In this document: positions 54,701 to 64,000 of the stretch, piece after piece | Layout: each line of letters opens with the position of its first letter | Position numbering within the stretch: the first letter of the stretch is position 1 | Made by a program: the position numbers and the translations under genes | The notes under the pieces: generated by a model | What the model saw: the letters and a program-made list of their open reading frames with translations, nothing else | The model's database searches: none | What the model was told of the DNA's origin: nothing | Origin: Dolomedes plantarius | Taxonomy: Eukaryota > Arthropoda > Arachnida > Araneae > Dolomedidae | NCBI GenBank assembly: GCA_907164885.2 | Contig: OU015490.1 | Span: forward strand, 94,466,372-94,530,371 | Direction of reading: 5' to 3' | DNA: 64,000 bases

Positions 54701-54780
<80 letters not shown>
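54629..54780. repeat. (CA)n and (TA)n microsatellite cluster
   Basis: About 16 CA units followed by several TA tracts, the longest about 27 units, ending 66 bases from the P450 exon at 54846. Confidence 0.9.
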
Positions 54781-54785
<5 letters not shown>

Positions 54786-54845
54786 TAATGTCTGATAAGC
54801 ATTTTGTTTTTCCCGAAACTTGAAATTCGCTGTAAATAAACTCAC

Positions 54846-55019
54846 CGCAACGATAATATTAAGAATATGGTCTCGAACGTCGTCAATAGTGAAGCTTGGA
54901 TCCTGCAAATGCTGTTTCATGAGAATCATTCCTAAAGACTTTTTAACCTCCTCGTTACAGTCAAAATACAGTTCGTCTTTCTCAGAGAAGGAAACAGATT
55001 TCAGCAGTCTTTCGGTAAC
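54846..55019 (-). CDS. P450 exon before the I-helix
   Basis: Fifty-eight codons in phase 0 at both ends, between acceptor CTATGTAG and donor GTGAGTT. It reads VTERLLKSVSFSEKDELYFD and ends SFTIDDVRDHILNIIVA, the run-up to the I-helix. Joined to 41903-42067 it gives the A-G-Y-D-T motif. The variable region is acidic and poorly conserved, as usual in CYP4. Confidence 0.9.
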
Positions 55020-55289
55020 CTACATAGGAAAACCACAAAGCGTCTAGCATTTATCAAATTTAAGACATTTCAATGCTATTGATATTTTATATATTTTATT
55101 TGGACATTTTAAAATATTCTATTTTTTGTCCCAAATATTCCCGTTCAAAAGTATGAGGTCTGAGCTCGGTAATTATCAAGGAAAAACTTAAAGAGACTTC
55201 ATAGTTTGCATCTGCGTCGACATTTGTTTTAATCTTTCCCATTAGTCTAACAATATACACTGAAGTGCCACTGAATTAGGGATACATAC

Positions 55290-57618
55290 CTAGTAACGAG
55301 TTGGGCCTCCTATGGCCTTGATAACGGCTGCCACAAGACGAGGCATAGATTCAACAAGTTTCTGGAAACGTTCCTCGGGAATGACTTGCAAAATATTGGC
55401 TAAAGCTGTCCATAATTCAGTAAGGTTCTTTGGTGTTGTGTGATGGCCTTTCACGCATTGTTCCAAAACATCCCAAAGATGCTCAATGGGATTTAAGTCT
55501 GGGCTTCTAGGTGGCCAATTCATGACAGAGAAGTCAGAGGAATGCTCCTCCAACCAGCCAGCAGCCAACCGACACTTGTGAGAGGTACAGTTGTCTTGCT
55601 GGAAAACTTCATTACCGTGCGGATAACAGAACAGCGTAAACGGATGGAGGTGATCACCCAGCAACTCTACGTACCGAATTGCATTGAGGGAGGTTGGTAC
55701 ACGCACCAAAGATCCCAAACTGTGCCACGAAAAAACACCCCAGACCATGATTGAGCCACCATGCCCTTGTACAGTTCCAGCCAGGCATGCAGGATCCATG
55801 GCTTCATGAGCCTGACGCCATATTCTCAGCCTCCCGTCGGCGTTAAGTAGTCGGAATCGAGACTCATCACTCCATGCTACTCGTTTCCAGTCCTCTACAC
55901 TCCAGTCTCTGTGCTCTCTTGCCCAGGCAAGACGTGCAGCCCGATGGCGAGTATAGAGCAATGGTACTCTCGTAGGTCGACGGCTCTCGAAACCCATACG
56001 GTGAAGCGAGCGTTGCACAGTCCGTTTACTGACTGTACGACTGGCACCGGCATTAAACTGGGTGGTAATTTGAGCTAATGTTTGGCTTCGCTGGCTACGT
56101 ACAATACGTCTGAGCCGTCTCTCACCACGCACTCTGTAACCGTGATTGTTTAAATTCTTTTAATTTATTGGGAAGGAGAGTTTATTTTATTATTCTTATA
56201 TTAATTATATTTATTAATTATGATTTTGATTTAGTAACTTATTGGTTCATGATTGTGGCTAGTACATTGATGTGCTTCCAAAATAATGGAAATAACTCTG
56301 GTTATATTGACAAATCAATTTATTGAATATTAACACACATAAATAATACACTCCAAAATTAGTCAATATTTCTTCGGGCATTTACACGTTATTCATAACT
56401 TCATTCCTACTAAATTAATTCTTTACGACACCTATATTTGATTCATTCACTTATAATAACAATATTTCATACTGCATCTATACATATTATTTTCAACTTA
56501 ACTCCTACTAAATTAATTCATATATATATGCAAGACATTATATTAAATTGTTGGTACGAATTATCGGTCAATTACTCAACATCTTATATTCAAAACTATA
56601 CTCATCGCGCTCTTATCTTAATTATTATGGCTACACACTGAGAAGCAATGATAACAATATAAAAGGGAAACGCAAAGTCGGTACCTCGGAAGATTACAGT
56701 GGAATCCCTCTGGGCAGCTGGCACTCGTAATGATGAATTCGTCGTCTTTATCATCACACGGAATTCGGGCATCTTCTTGTCTGGAATACGGCTCCGTCGT
56801 TCATTGTAGACACTCAGCATGGGACACTGGGCACTGTCAGCATCGGTTCACTAACTTTTACTGCTCTCTCCTCATACGTCTATATGCCTTGACACCACTT
56901 CTACCTCTCACAAACTTCTGACTGACTCTCACTTCTCAGGTTATCTCTCTGCCTTCACACTATTTTTTATTTCATACATTTTCTTACTAATGTCTCCGCC
57001 TCTTATAATTTCCATTGGTTATCTGGAAATTATCATGCCATCGCCATTCGTCCGTGCTGCCTATCCTCAATCCCCTTTTACCAATGCGCATCGAGGGCGG
57101 GATTTATAAATTCTCCCTCAATTTTAACTTTTTCCCGTGCTTTGGATTCATGCAGGGTGGGCTGTTTTATAGCCATCATAAATTTTCTTTTATTATCTTC
57201 TTGCAACTCACTCTCTTCAACTTTTATCTTCTATTTATTGCTACAAACACAATCTCTAAATTTCGTTCCGGTCTATGGCTTTCTTCCCTTCTCTTTTATT
57301 GCCCTGTTTCTTTCTTGCATTTAACAATTATTTTATTTTATTTTGTACTTTTCAGTGCTCCTGTCTCTGGCCGTAACACTACTGCCATGTCCCTATGACA
57401 CACTGTCAAGGCTAATTGTCCTTTGCAGTTTGCCCGATCGCTAATTTTTTTTCCACCATCCATGTATTCTTGGTATACTCTTAACACTGTCGACCTTGAA
57501 AATCCTAGCTGTCTGACGATTTCGGAAATTGAATGGCCCATGCGTCGCGCACCTACGATTTATCCGCGATCGAAGGCGTCTAAATCAGGCAGTTTACCCA
57601 TACTGGCAATTCCAACAA
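55290..57618 (-). pseudogene. Tc1-like transposase, family Y copy 2
   Basis: The N-terminal piece (57618 to about 57401) reads MGKLPDLDAF, then a stop, and ISEIVRQLGFSRSTVLRVYQ. The larger piece (56132-55290) is a single open frame of 280 codons with RIVRSQRSQTLAQITTQFNA, VAWSDESRFRL, FQQDNCTSHKCRLAA and RSPDLNPIEHLWDVLEQ. The catalytic domain is thus undamaged apart from the insertion. Coding stops at the insertion border in the GERRLRR segment. Confidence 0.9.
56134..57400. mobile_element. 1.27-kb insertion, solo-LTR-like (family X, copy 2)
   Basis: CACT duplicated at 56130-56133 and 57401-57404; the intact Tc1 copy 1 shows the empty site. It starts (C)TGTAACCGTGATTG and ends CTATGACA. It is related to 22623-23990, best in the first 200 bases and in the CCGCCTCTTATAATTTCC-type middle. 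No coding frame. Short duplication plus TG..CA borders suggest a solo LTR. Confidence 0.6.
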
Positions 57619-57748
57619 CTAATTCAGAACAACCACAGTACGCGCTATATATGTAGTTACCACAGCGCCCTCACTTGCGCATACATGATGCGCAGCGCTA
57701 CATAATTTGCATAGGCTTTGCTATCCCTAATTCAGTGGCACTTCAGTG

Positions 57749-58413
57749 TATATGTAACTTATATTACATACATACATATTATTAGATATATACGTATATG
57801 TATATATTTAAATGCATATATGTGCATATGCATGTATATAATTATAAGTTTTACGATCCTCCTTTTAGCAAGAAGCGAAAGATTGAATATAACAATCATA
57901 AATATTGCTTATAGTATATTCAATACTAATTACGTAGTATGCCCTAAGTGGTGCCCATTAAGTATGCCCCTTAAACCAAATTTTTGTAACAGTAAATGAG
58001 AATATGTTACATGACTCGAAATCTGTTGACATTCTTTCAGTAATATTCGATAGTTTGACGTAGATAGTTATTTGATTTTGAGAACAATATTTAGCAAAAT
58101 ATTCAGATAATTTTAAGCGTTTGTATTATAGTTGAATTTAGATGCAATAGTTCTAAAATAGTTAAAACTGTGTTTTGTGCATATGAATGCAGGCTTTATA
58201 AAGAACCTTTTTTTTTTGGGGGGGGGGTGGAGGGAGGAGAAAGGGGATGTGTAAAAAAGCTACAGCTTGTGATACAGGTCACATTTCTTTAGAAAGCATC
58301 CAAGATACTGTCGACGGCTTAAGTTTAAATGTTTATTAAGGAAAATTACTTAACACTCTACTTAAGGGCGTACCTTAATTTTTTCTCACTTGATAAATAT
58401 TTAAAATTCTTAC
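57749..58413. other. Intron sequence with T10-G10 junction
   Basis: TA-rich DNA (57750-57850), then unremarkable AT-rich sequence. At 58208-58227 a T10 run is followed by G10 and a GGAGGGAGGAGAAAGGGGA purine tract. Confidence 0.5.
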
Positions 58414-58540
58414 TTCATTCGTGAAATCCCGAATGGTCTTTATTACTTCCAAACACGTCCTTCCAGTACGATAAAAGGGCATAAGACAATGTAAGAATAA
58501 CCAAGGATGAGCGAGTCTCTCAGTCGCGATTTCCTGTCCA
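58414..58540 (-). CDS. P450 exon (GQEIATERL segment)
   Basis: 127 bases after an acceptor TTCATTCAG, ending before GTAAGAAT. It reads GQEIATERLAHPWLFLHCLM, FYRTGRTCLEVIKTIRDFTN and E. The PWLF and GR-x-x-x-x-x-V-I-K-T-I-x-D-F-T pattern is typical of CYP4 between the F and G helices. Phases (2 in, 0 out) agree with its neighbours. Confidence 0.9.
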
Positions 58541-59023
58541 CTGAATGAATCATGGGATACAAAAAGTTATAAAAGAACTCAAAAGAATCAAGGAATGTGT
58601 AGAGTGATAATACAATTAAACATTGCTTCTGTTAATTATGTAATGTAACATTTTCCTTTTAACACGTGTATACTTACTACATAAAACATATGAGAATAGA
58701 GATTTGTAAAAAATGTAACTCTCTCTGTCAATTATTCATAAAATTGTGGCGCAGTTGTTATATGGGGCTGGCGAAAAAACAATCTAAATGTCCAATCATA
58801 TTCCGTACATGAAAATGTATACCCCCAGCGTTATATTTATAAATACAATATTTTTGAAGAATATTTTAGAGAAGTGCAGACCACCTCAAAGTCTGTGCTG
58901 TTCTGGATCATGATCTACGGAGCAAAAAAGCTCTGCACATCGAGGAACATCTCTACTGGTCAGCCCATCGCCAAATCGCTCATCAGCCAAGGGTGGCCGT
59001 TGCCTAGTAGAAGTTTTATATAA
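58541..59023. other. Intron sequence, no feature recognised
   Basis: AT-rich with a less biased part at 58865-59010. No motif identified. Confidence 0.4.
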
Positions 59024-59031
59024 TTTAGATT

Positions 59032-59736
59032 CAGAGCCTGACTAAGGCAGGGACATACGGGGCAGTTGCCCCGGGCCCCCACTTCAGAGGGGCCCCCAAA
59101 TCAAATAGAAAGTTTATTTTACGTTTCCTTCTTTAATGAACTTTTTTTAAACAAAATATCAGTACAGTGTAAAATACGTCAGTTTTATGTTAGCTTCTCC
59201 ATTAATCTATCGTATGAACACAAAATATCTATATTTCGTAAATCCATGGCTTTCTAGGGCGAAATTTAGCTGAATTCCGCCCTAATGTCAAGAAGGATAT
59301 GAATTTTTCGCAGCTAGATGACAAAGTTAACAATCAGAAAACTGCATTTCGGAAACTTGTGAAAAGTTCACAAGCTGCAGCGATATGATTGCTAACTTAA
59401 TCGCAACTGCGAAAAATTCAGTTGCATCGTGTTCAGTGGATTCTGTTGGATTTTCGCAACACTGAGAAATCACATTAATCAATTATAAGTTGTATTCTCT
59501 CAAAATTCTCACGAATGTCAAATATTCTTTTGATTAATTAATTTCATAATAACTTTGGGGGGGGACTTTATAGCTATTTTTGGTTCTAGTCAGTTTTCTT
59601 GTTATATATCTATAATGAGGTGAAAAATTTAAATACCTCCATAAAGTTCGATTCTTCATTATTGAAGTAGTGAAGCAGAGGGGGGCCCTCAAAGATGTTT
59701 TTGCCCCGGGCCCCAATTAGGCTAAGTCGGGCCCTG
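59032..59736. mobile_element. 705-bp hAT-type MITE with perfect 8-bp target duplication
   Basis: Ends CAGAGCCTGACTAAG and, reverse-complemented, CAGGGCCCGACTTAG are inverted. Both subterminal regions carry CCCCGGGCCCC-type blocks. TTTAGATT occurs at 59024-59031 and 59737-59744. No coding. CAGxGCC termini and the 8-bp duplication define it as hAT-type. Confidence 0.85.
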
Positions 59737-60000
59737 TTTAGATTTCAATAAACGAAAAGAAATAAAGTGCCAGAATATTAAATTTAAAAGTAATATTTTT
59801 TCTTTTTACAAACATTTATTGATAAATTCTGAGTTATACTAATACTTGAACTCATTGAATAGGTTTTAAATAACTTTTAAATTTGAAATTGCTCGCAAAT
59901 ATTATTAATAAAATGCATAGTGAACTTAAAATTTATCTAACTTGATATTTTCCATAATACCTCTTTCGATGTTATATCGAACCTACAAATGACCCGAATG

Positions 60001-60042
60001 TTGTTACGTTTTATCTACACGCGTGTAGATAAAACGTAACAA
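60001..60042. repeat. Perfect 42-bp palindrome
   Basis: Reads TTGTTACGTTTTATCTACAC then GCGTGTAGATAAAACG... back to TTGTTACG in complement, with no loop and no mismatch. The centre is ACGCGT. It is followed four bases later by a second palindrome. Confidence 0.9.
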
Positions 60043-60046
60043 CGTA

Positions 60047-60096
60047 GAAATTCGTTGCTACTCAGGTTACGCGTAACCTGAGTAGCAAAGAATTTC
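60047..60096. repeat. 50-bp palindrome, one mismatch
   Basis: Centre TTACGCGTAA; arms include TTGCTACTCAGGTTAC and its complement. The single mismatched pair is 60054/60089. It is followed by TTTCTTTTTTTATATATATA. No host element is recognised around it. Confidence 0.9.
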
Positions 60097-60377
60097 TTTT
60101 TTTATATATATATATTTTAAGTCAAACGAAAAAAATAATTGTGAATACAAAAATGCATTATTTATTGATTTCCTTATCATTTATTTTCAGTATCCTGCTA
60201 TTATTGATATTATGAATAATATTAGAAAACATTGTAAAGAGAAAATTTTACAGCGCTATAAACTGAGATACTCGAGGAGATGGAATATTTTACAATAAAA
60301 TTGCAAGTAGCCATTTTGCGGTAACAACAATTAAAATTTACATTATCTAGTCAGAGTAAATTGTATTTTATACATAC

Positions 60378-60453
60378 AAGTCCAGTAATTCCATGAATCT
60401 CCGAACTTTTGGTCCATATTTTTCATCGTCCAAGTTTAAACCTAATACAGACT
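60378..60453 (-). CDS. P450 exon (SVLGLNLDD segment)
   Basis: 76 bases between acceptor TAATTTCCAG and donor GTATGTA. With one base from the previous exon it reads ESVLGLNLDDEKYGPKVRRF and MELLD, the C-E-T-x-L-G-x-N-L/I segment of CYP4 proteins. Phases 1 in and 2 out match both neighbours. Confidence 0.9.
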
Positions 60454-62495
60454 CTGGAAATTAAATATTAAAAATTGTGACTATAAAACAGCTGTATTAA
60501 TTTAAAATAAAAATATGGAAATAATTTTTCCAGCTCAGCTATAAAATATATATCCAAAATTCTGCAATAACTGATTGTAGAAAGTATTATGTTTTTATAT
60601 GGGGGCAGGTTCTAGGATCTGAAATTTTTACATTAAATCCGTTTATTTATGTCACTTTAATACTGTCAGATTTTTTAATTAATATTTTTCCTTGTTTGAA
60701 GCCTACGATTCCCACTTTTTTTAGAATATTTACCTGGTTTCAGCAAATTAATTTCGGCAACTCTGAAAAAAATTATAATTTATTAATATATTAGGAGTAA
60801 AAATGATATCGGAGCTGAAGTTGTTTTGCCTATTGACTCATACAAAGTCGCACTGGAATATTTAGATCTCTCACAATCCTTCTTCTGTTTATATCTAATA
60901 AAACGAAATAAAAGTGAACATCTGTAAAAGTTGCAGATTTCAAAAGCATTTTTAGTGGTCGGACGAGGTTCAGGACTACACAAAGGGATCTTATTGTTAG
61001 ACATTTAGTTCTACTTCACATTTCTCAAACTAATGTTCAAAATGCAAACATCATGATAGTACGGTAATTTTCTTCTTAAACTGAAATCTTCGTTTCACTA
61101 GGTGAATTTAGGATAGCTAAAATCCGTTTTTTATCACAAACTTAGTTTTAATCTTATTTATTCTGCTATTCTGCAATAAAATAACAGCGGATGCCGACCC
61201 CCTTTTAAACACAACATCACCGTTTCACTTCATTGATCCCAAGATAGATTCAGCACAAAGAAATTGCCCCGTAATCAAATGAAATATTTCAAACTGTTTT
61301 GAAAGAATTTTTAAATTACCTGTCTTGAATACTTTTTTATGGTTTTCGATTAAAATATTGGTTTTTACAATTTACTAATTGGTACGCGTCAAAACATGAC
61401 GGCTGGATTGTAAAAAATTGTATTAATACACAAATTATACTCAACGCATCATTGCCAAATGCTGAAAATCATAATATTAAGAATAGAGGAATGCACTTTA
61501 AAAAATTACTATTGAACCCAATAAAAAATAGGGTTACTCAATGACAGCTGAACAGTTAGATACATCCACTACAGAATCCTAATCGAAGTCCCTCTCATTA
61601 ACAATTATACTAACAGTGGATAACGTAATTTCACAGCGTCTGTCTTCCGTAATATAAAGACAGTGTGAAAAAGCGCGAAATAAACCATTTCCGTCAGCTT
61701 CAATTCAATATCTAACAAATATAATTTTAAAAAATGGTAGAGAGAGAGAGAGCTAGACAGATTCCTCGAAATAAACAAATTAACGTGTTTATGCGGCCTA
61801 GAGCTTAGTAAGGATCTAAAGCCAGACTTTAACATGTCACTGAGCATGCGCAGAAAGCAATTTTTAATTGCAACCTATCGCTTATTAATAGATATTGCGG
61901 CTACAAAAACCCAATTTGACACATATATAGATCAAAATCTTTCGTTTAAGACCGAAATGAAGTAAACTGATGCAGTAGTTTTCGGTCCCTAACTGCCCTG
62001 AAGAATCGGCTTAGTAACTTGAATATATAGATTCCCTTTATCGGCAGAGAAAATATTTTGAAAAAATCGTTACATTTAATTATTGTCTAACTGATGGTTA
62101 TTAATATACTTCCAACACAATACATGCAAGCTATAAAATTATTTGAATCAATATTGTTAATTTAATTTACACTAATTATCAATTTTATATCTATGAAAGA
62201 GATTATTATAGGTAGATCATATATCTTCAGCTTCGGTTACATATTGCCACAAACCACAAAGACTTTTGGCTGGTGGAAGAATTTCTAAGTGTTCTAGCAG
62301 ACTGAATTTACACGAGTACTTTTCAAAATGCGATTACATTCCGATAATTTTTCCAAGGCTCAGATTCCAGAATAGAGAAAATTGAATCCGTTACTGACTA
62401 AAAGCAGAAACTTGAAGATGTATTATTTCTGTGTTTTGAATTTTTTTTATTAGAAATGCAAATTATTAATTTCGTTTATTTTTGGAATGTTCTTT
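60454..62495. other. Intron sequence, no feature seen
   Basis: AT-rich intron DNA up to the repeat at 62496. A (AG)n run of about six units lies at 61740-61751. No coding motif. Confidence 0.4.
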
Positions 62496-62885
62496 AAGGC
62501 TACTAAACCTATTGGATTCACTTACTTCAGTGCTAATCTATGGAGAAAATGTGTCCAATGACTGCCAAATTGGATTGAAATATTTTTTTTTTAAATTTTA
62601 CTCCGTAATAAAGAACAAAATTTTATTCCTTGGGGCATTTTTCGTTTTAAAAAAAATGGGAATAATGTTTGAAAACTTAAATTATTCGGGAAAAAGATAT
62701 AGTATAGTGTGTAATAAACGCTCAATAATTTCTTTGATGGGTGTAATTTATTGAAAGAATCGTCTTGCAAGATGCAGAAAAGGTCGGGCTACTTGAAAAT
62801 ACCATTTTTATCGTATTATCAGCATTTATGTAGCTTTATATGGCAGATACATTTTCTACATAGGTTAGTATTGAGGTGATCAAAT
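62496..62885 (+). repeat. Unclassified ~385-bp dispersed repeat, copy 2
   Basis: Counterpart of 26740-27122, in the same orientation, 36 kb away in another intron of the same gene. No terminal structure found. Confidence 0.65.
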
Positions 62886-63337
62886 CCTAAAGGGGGATTG
62901 CACAGCTGCCAAAGTTATTTTTGAAGCAGATGTTATTAGACAATTATTTGTTTCTTTGGGGAAAAAATGCAATAATACTAAAATTTATATGTGTCGTATA
63001 AGAAAAGATCTGTTGAAAATTTCTGTATGAATATTTTCTTAGGGTTTCAAAATATATTACCCTTTAAATTAATAAAGGAAAATTTTTAAATATTTATCAT
63101 AAGGTCTACGATAGCACCCTTTACTTGAATCACTGAAATCTTTCCTTCCAGAAACATGACGCCCTACAGCAGAATCTGATTTTGTTCGTAGTACTTCAAA
63201 TATGATAAAATATGGTCAAATTTTGGTAAAAGGAGTTAGCATTTTCCACTACATATTGACAGGAAATCGGATAAAATGTCGATAATTTCATTTTTATTAA
63301 TAATACTTTAATTTATATTTGAATTTATTTTACGTAC

Positions 63338-63523
63338 CTGACAGGATGTTAAAACTGCAGATTTTGAGAATATCCAGCATGTCCTTAGTTGGTTTGCCCT
63401 CAACACTTTGAAGTCGCTCCGCTAAGGCGAATGCATTATCATTGAATATGGGTATTTTTCGTTTTATGACGCCCACATAAAATACGGGATTCAACAACTT
63501 GCGATGGATCTTCCATGTTTCCC
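63338..63523 (-). CDS. P450 C-helix exon (most upstream in window)
   Basis: 186 bases from acceptor TTTAGTTCAG to donor GTACGTAA. It reads ETWKIHRKLLNPVFYVGVIK and later FNDNAFALAERLQS, ending ICSFNILS plus one base. WKIHR is the WxxxR motif of the C-helix that contacts a haem propionate. The previous exon, which must end with one base of a Gly or similar codon, lies beyond 64000. Confidence 0.9.
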
Positions 63524-63581
63524 CTGAACTAAATGAGGAATATCAGTTTCAGTTCAAAATTTATCCTTGACAGTATACTTA

Positions 63582-64000
63582 CACTGCCCTTCAAAAATTA
63601 AGGTACAACATATTTTTTGAGACTTACCATTAAAATAAAGGCAGTAACAATTAAATTCATAGTGTATATGAATGGTAGTACCAAATTTTAAGAAACCTTA
63701 TTTAAAAAAACCTTGGGCACTACTTTCATTTTAAAGAATTGTCACTTATAGAAGAGTAATAGAGAATGGGAAAAATCAAACTTCCCTGACTTTTTGTGTA
63801 ACTATTGTTTAAGGTTGTTTATTTTTATTTTTTTGGAAATTTCGTTGACTGTACCCATGAGAGTCTACCAATGTTTCGGAGAAGTCGTTCACCCGATTCA
63901 TTAAGGTGGCAGGCGATCGAATGGAGGGAAAGGAGATTGTCACAAGAGGCTGCTGCTAGACATCGTCTCGAAGTGTGGTCTAATGATTGTGGAATCAGTT
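63582..64000 (+). mobile_element. Start of a Tc1-like transposon, cut by window edge
   Basis: CACTGCCCTTCAAAAATTAAGG follows a TA at 63580-63581, the form of a Tc1 terminus. At 63871 an ATG opens MFRRSRSPDSLRWQAIEWRE, and GRLSQEAAARHR, then in a shifted frame SRSVV and LWNQ, resemble the HTH region of spider-type Tc1 transposases. A frameshift and two stops are already visible, so it is a pseudogene. Confidence 0.65.

Larger units (their letters stand above)
55258..57748 (-). mobile_element. Tc1-like transposon, family Y copy 2, split by insertion
   Basis: Same ends as 46772-47989 (CACTGAAGTGCCACTGAATT), TA-flanked at 55256-55257 and 57749-57750. A 1267-bp element at 56134-57400 separates the N-terminal part from the rest. 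Removing it restores the same 1.2 kb layout as copy 1. Confidence 0.9.
26376..63523 (-). pseudogene. Cytochrome P450, CYP4 clan, exons over >37 kb, one nonsense codon
   Basis: A microsomal haem monooxygenase gene; family members oxidise fatty acids, hormones or xenobiotics with electrons from NADPH-P450 reductase at the ER. Eight exons are in the window and the 5' end with the membrane anchor lies beyond 64000. Splice phases run 1-2-0-0-0-1-1 from exon to exon without conflict and all junctions are GT-AG. Conserved sites in order: WKIHR (C-helix), AGYDTV across an exon border (I-helix; the last T/S is V), ETLR (K-helix), PERF, and [11 protein letters not shown] (haem ligand Cys). An in-frame TAA at 28421-28423, where a Tyr codon is usual in this position, would truncate the protein before the haem-binding loop. 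Otherwise the gene looks intact, so the inactivation is recent, allelic or an assembly error. Confidence 0.85.

Noticed and set aside
1..64000. CRISPR array, operon or bacterial defence system
   Set aside because: No spaced direct repeats, no clustered bacterial-type genes and no Shine-Dalgarno-led frames; introns and eukaryotic transposons dominate.

Overview
The window looks like animal, most likely arthropod, nuclear DNA. It is AT-rich and gene-poor, it is crowded with transposable elements, and its one recognisable host gene is split by GT-AG introns many kilobases long. The mix of Tc1/mariner families, ZBED5-like hAT, an I-type LINE, Helitrons, tRNA-derived SINEs and a clan-4 cytochrome P450 with huge introns would suit an arachnid such as a spider. 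That assignment is an inference and no feature proves it.

Host gene. A cytochrome P450 of the CYP4 clan lies on the minus strand from at least 63523 down to its stop at 26376. Eight exons can be placed: 63338-63523, 60378-60453, 58414-58540, 54846-55019, 41903-42067, 36758-36824, 28255-28428 and 26376-26539. All internal splice phases agree. The sequence keeps the C-helix WxxxR, the I-helix A-G-x-D-T, the K-helix ExxR, a PERF motif and the heme Cys loop. The exon at 28255-28428 opens with an in-frame TAA, so this copy is probably a pseudogene or carries a null allele. The first exon(s) lie beyond the right edge.

Layout. 1-9730: MITEs (TTAA-flanked, hAT, foldback), a Tc1 copy, a tRNA-like SINE and a Helitron relic. 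9800-13600: a broken ZBED5-like hAT transposase and a broken protein of unknown class. 13860-19080: a decayed Ty3/gypsy element with a palindromic PIF/Harbinger-type MITE and a piggyBac half-element in or beside it. 19450-26385: a direct tandem duplication of the sequence downstream of the P450 stop codon. Its two copies carry a mariner relic, and copy B has gained a second mariner and a 1.37 kb insertion. 26376-63523: P450 exons and introns. The introns hold a full-length 5.8 kb LINE with a 13 bp target-site duplication, two complete plus-strand Tc1 elements, a young 3.6 kb LTR retrotransposon that encodes only a Gag-like protein, two copies of one minus-strand Tc1 family, a Helitron, SINEs and other repeats. 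63582-64000: the start of one more Tc1 element.

The elements do not form a pathway. They are separate insertions, and nesting gives their relative order in several places. The observations most worth following are the gag-only LTR element, two adjacent near-perfect palindromes at 60001-60096, the nonsense codon in the P450, and the duplicated P450 3' flank whose copy A preserves the empty insertion sites.
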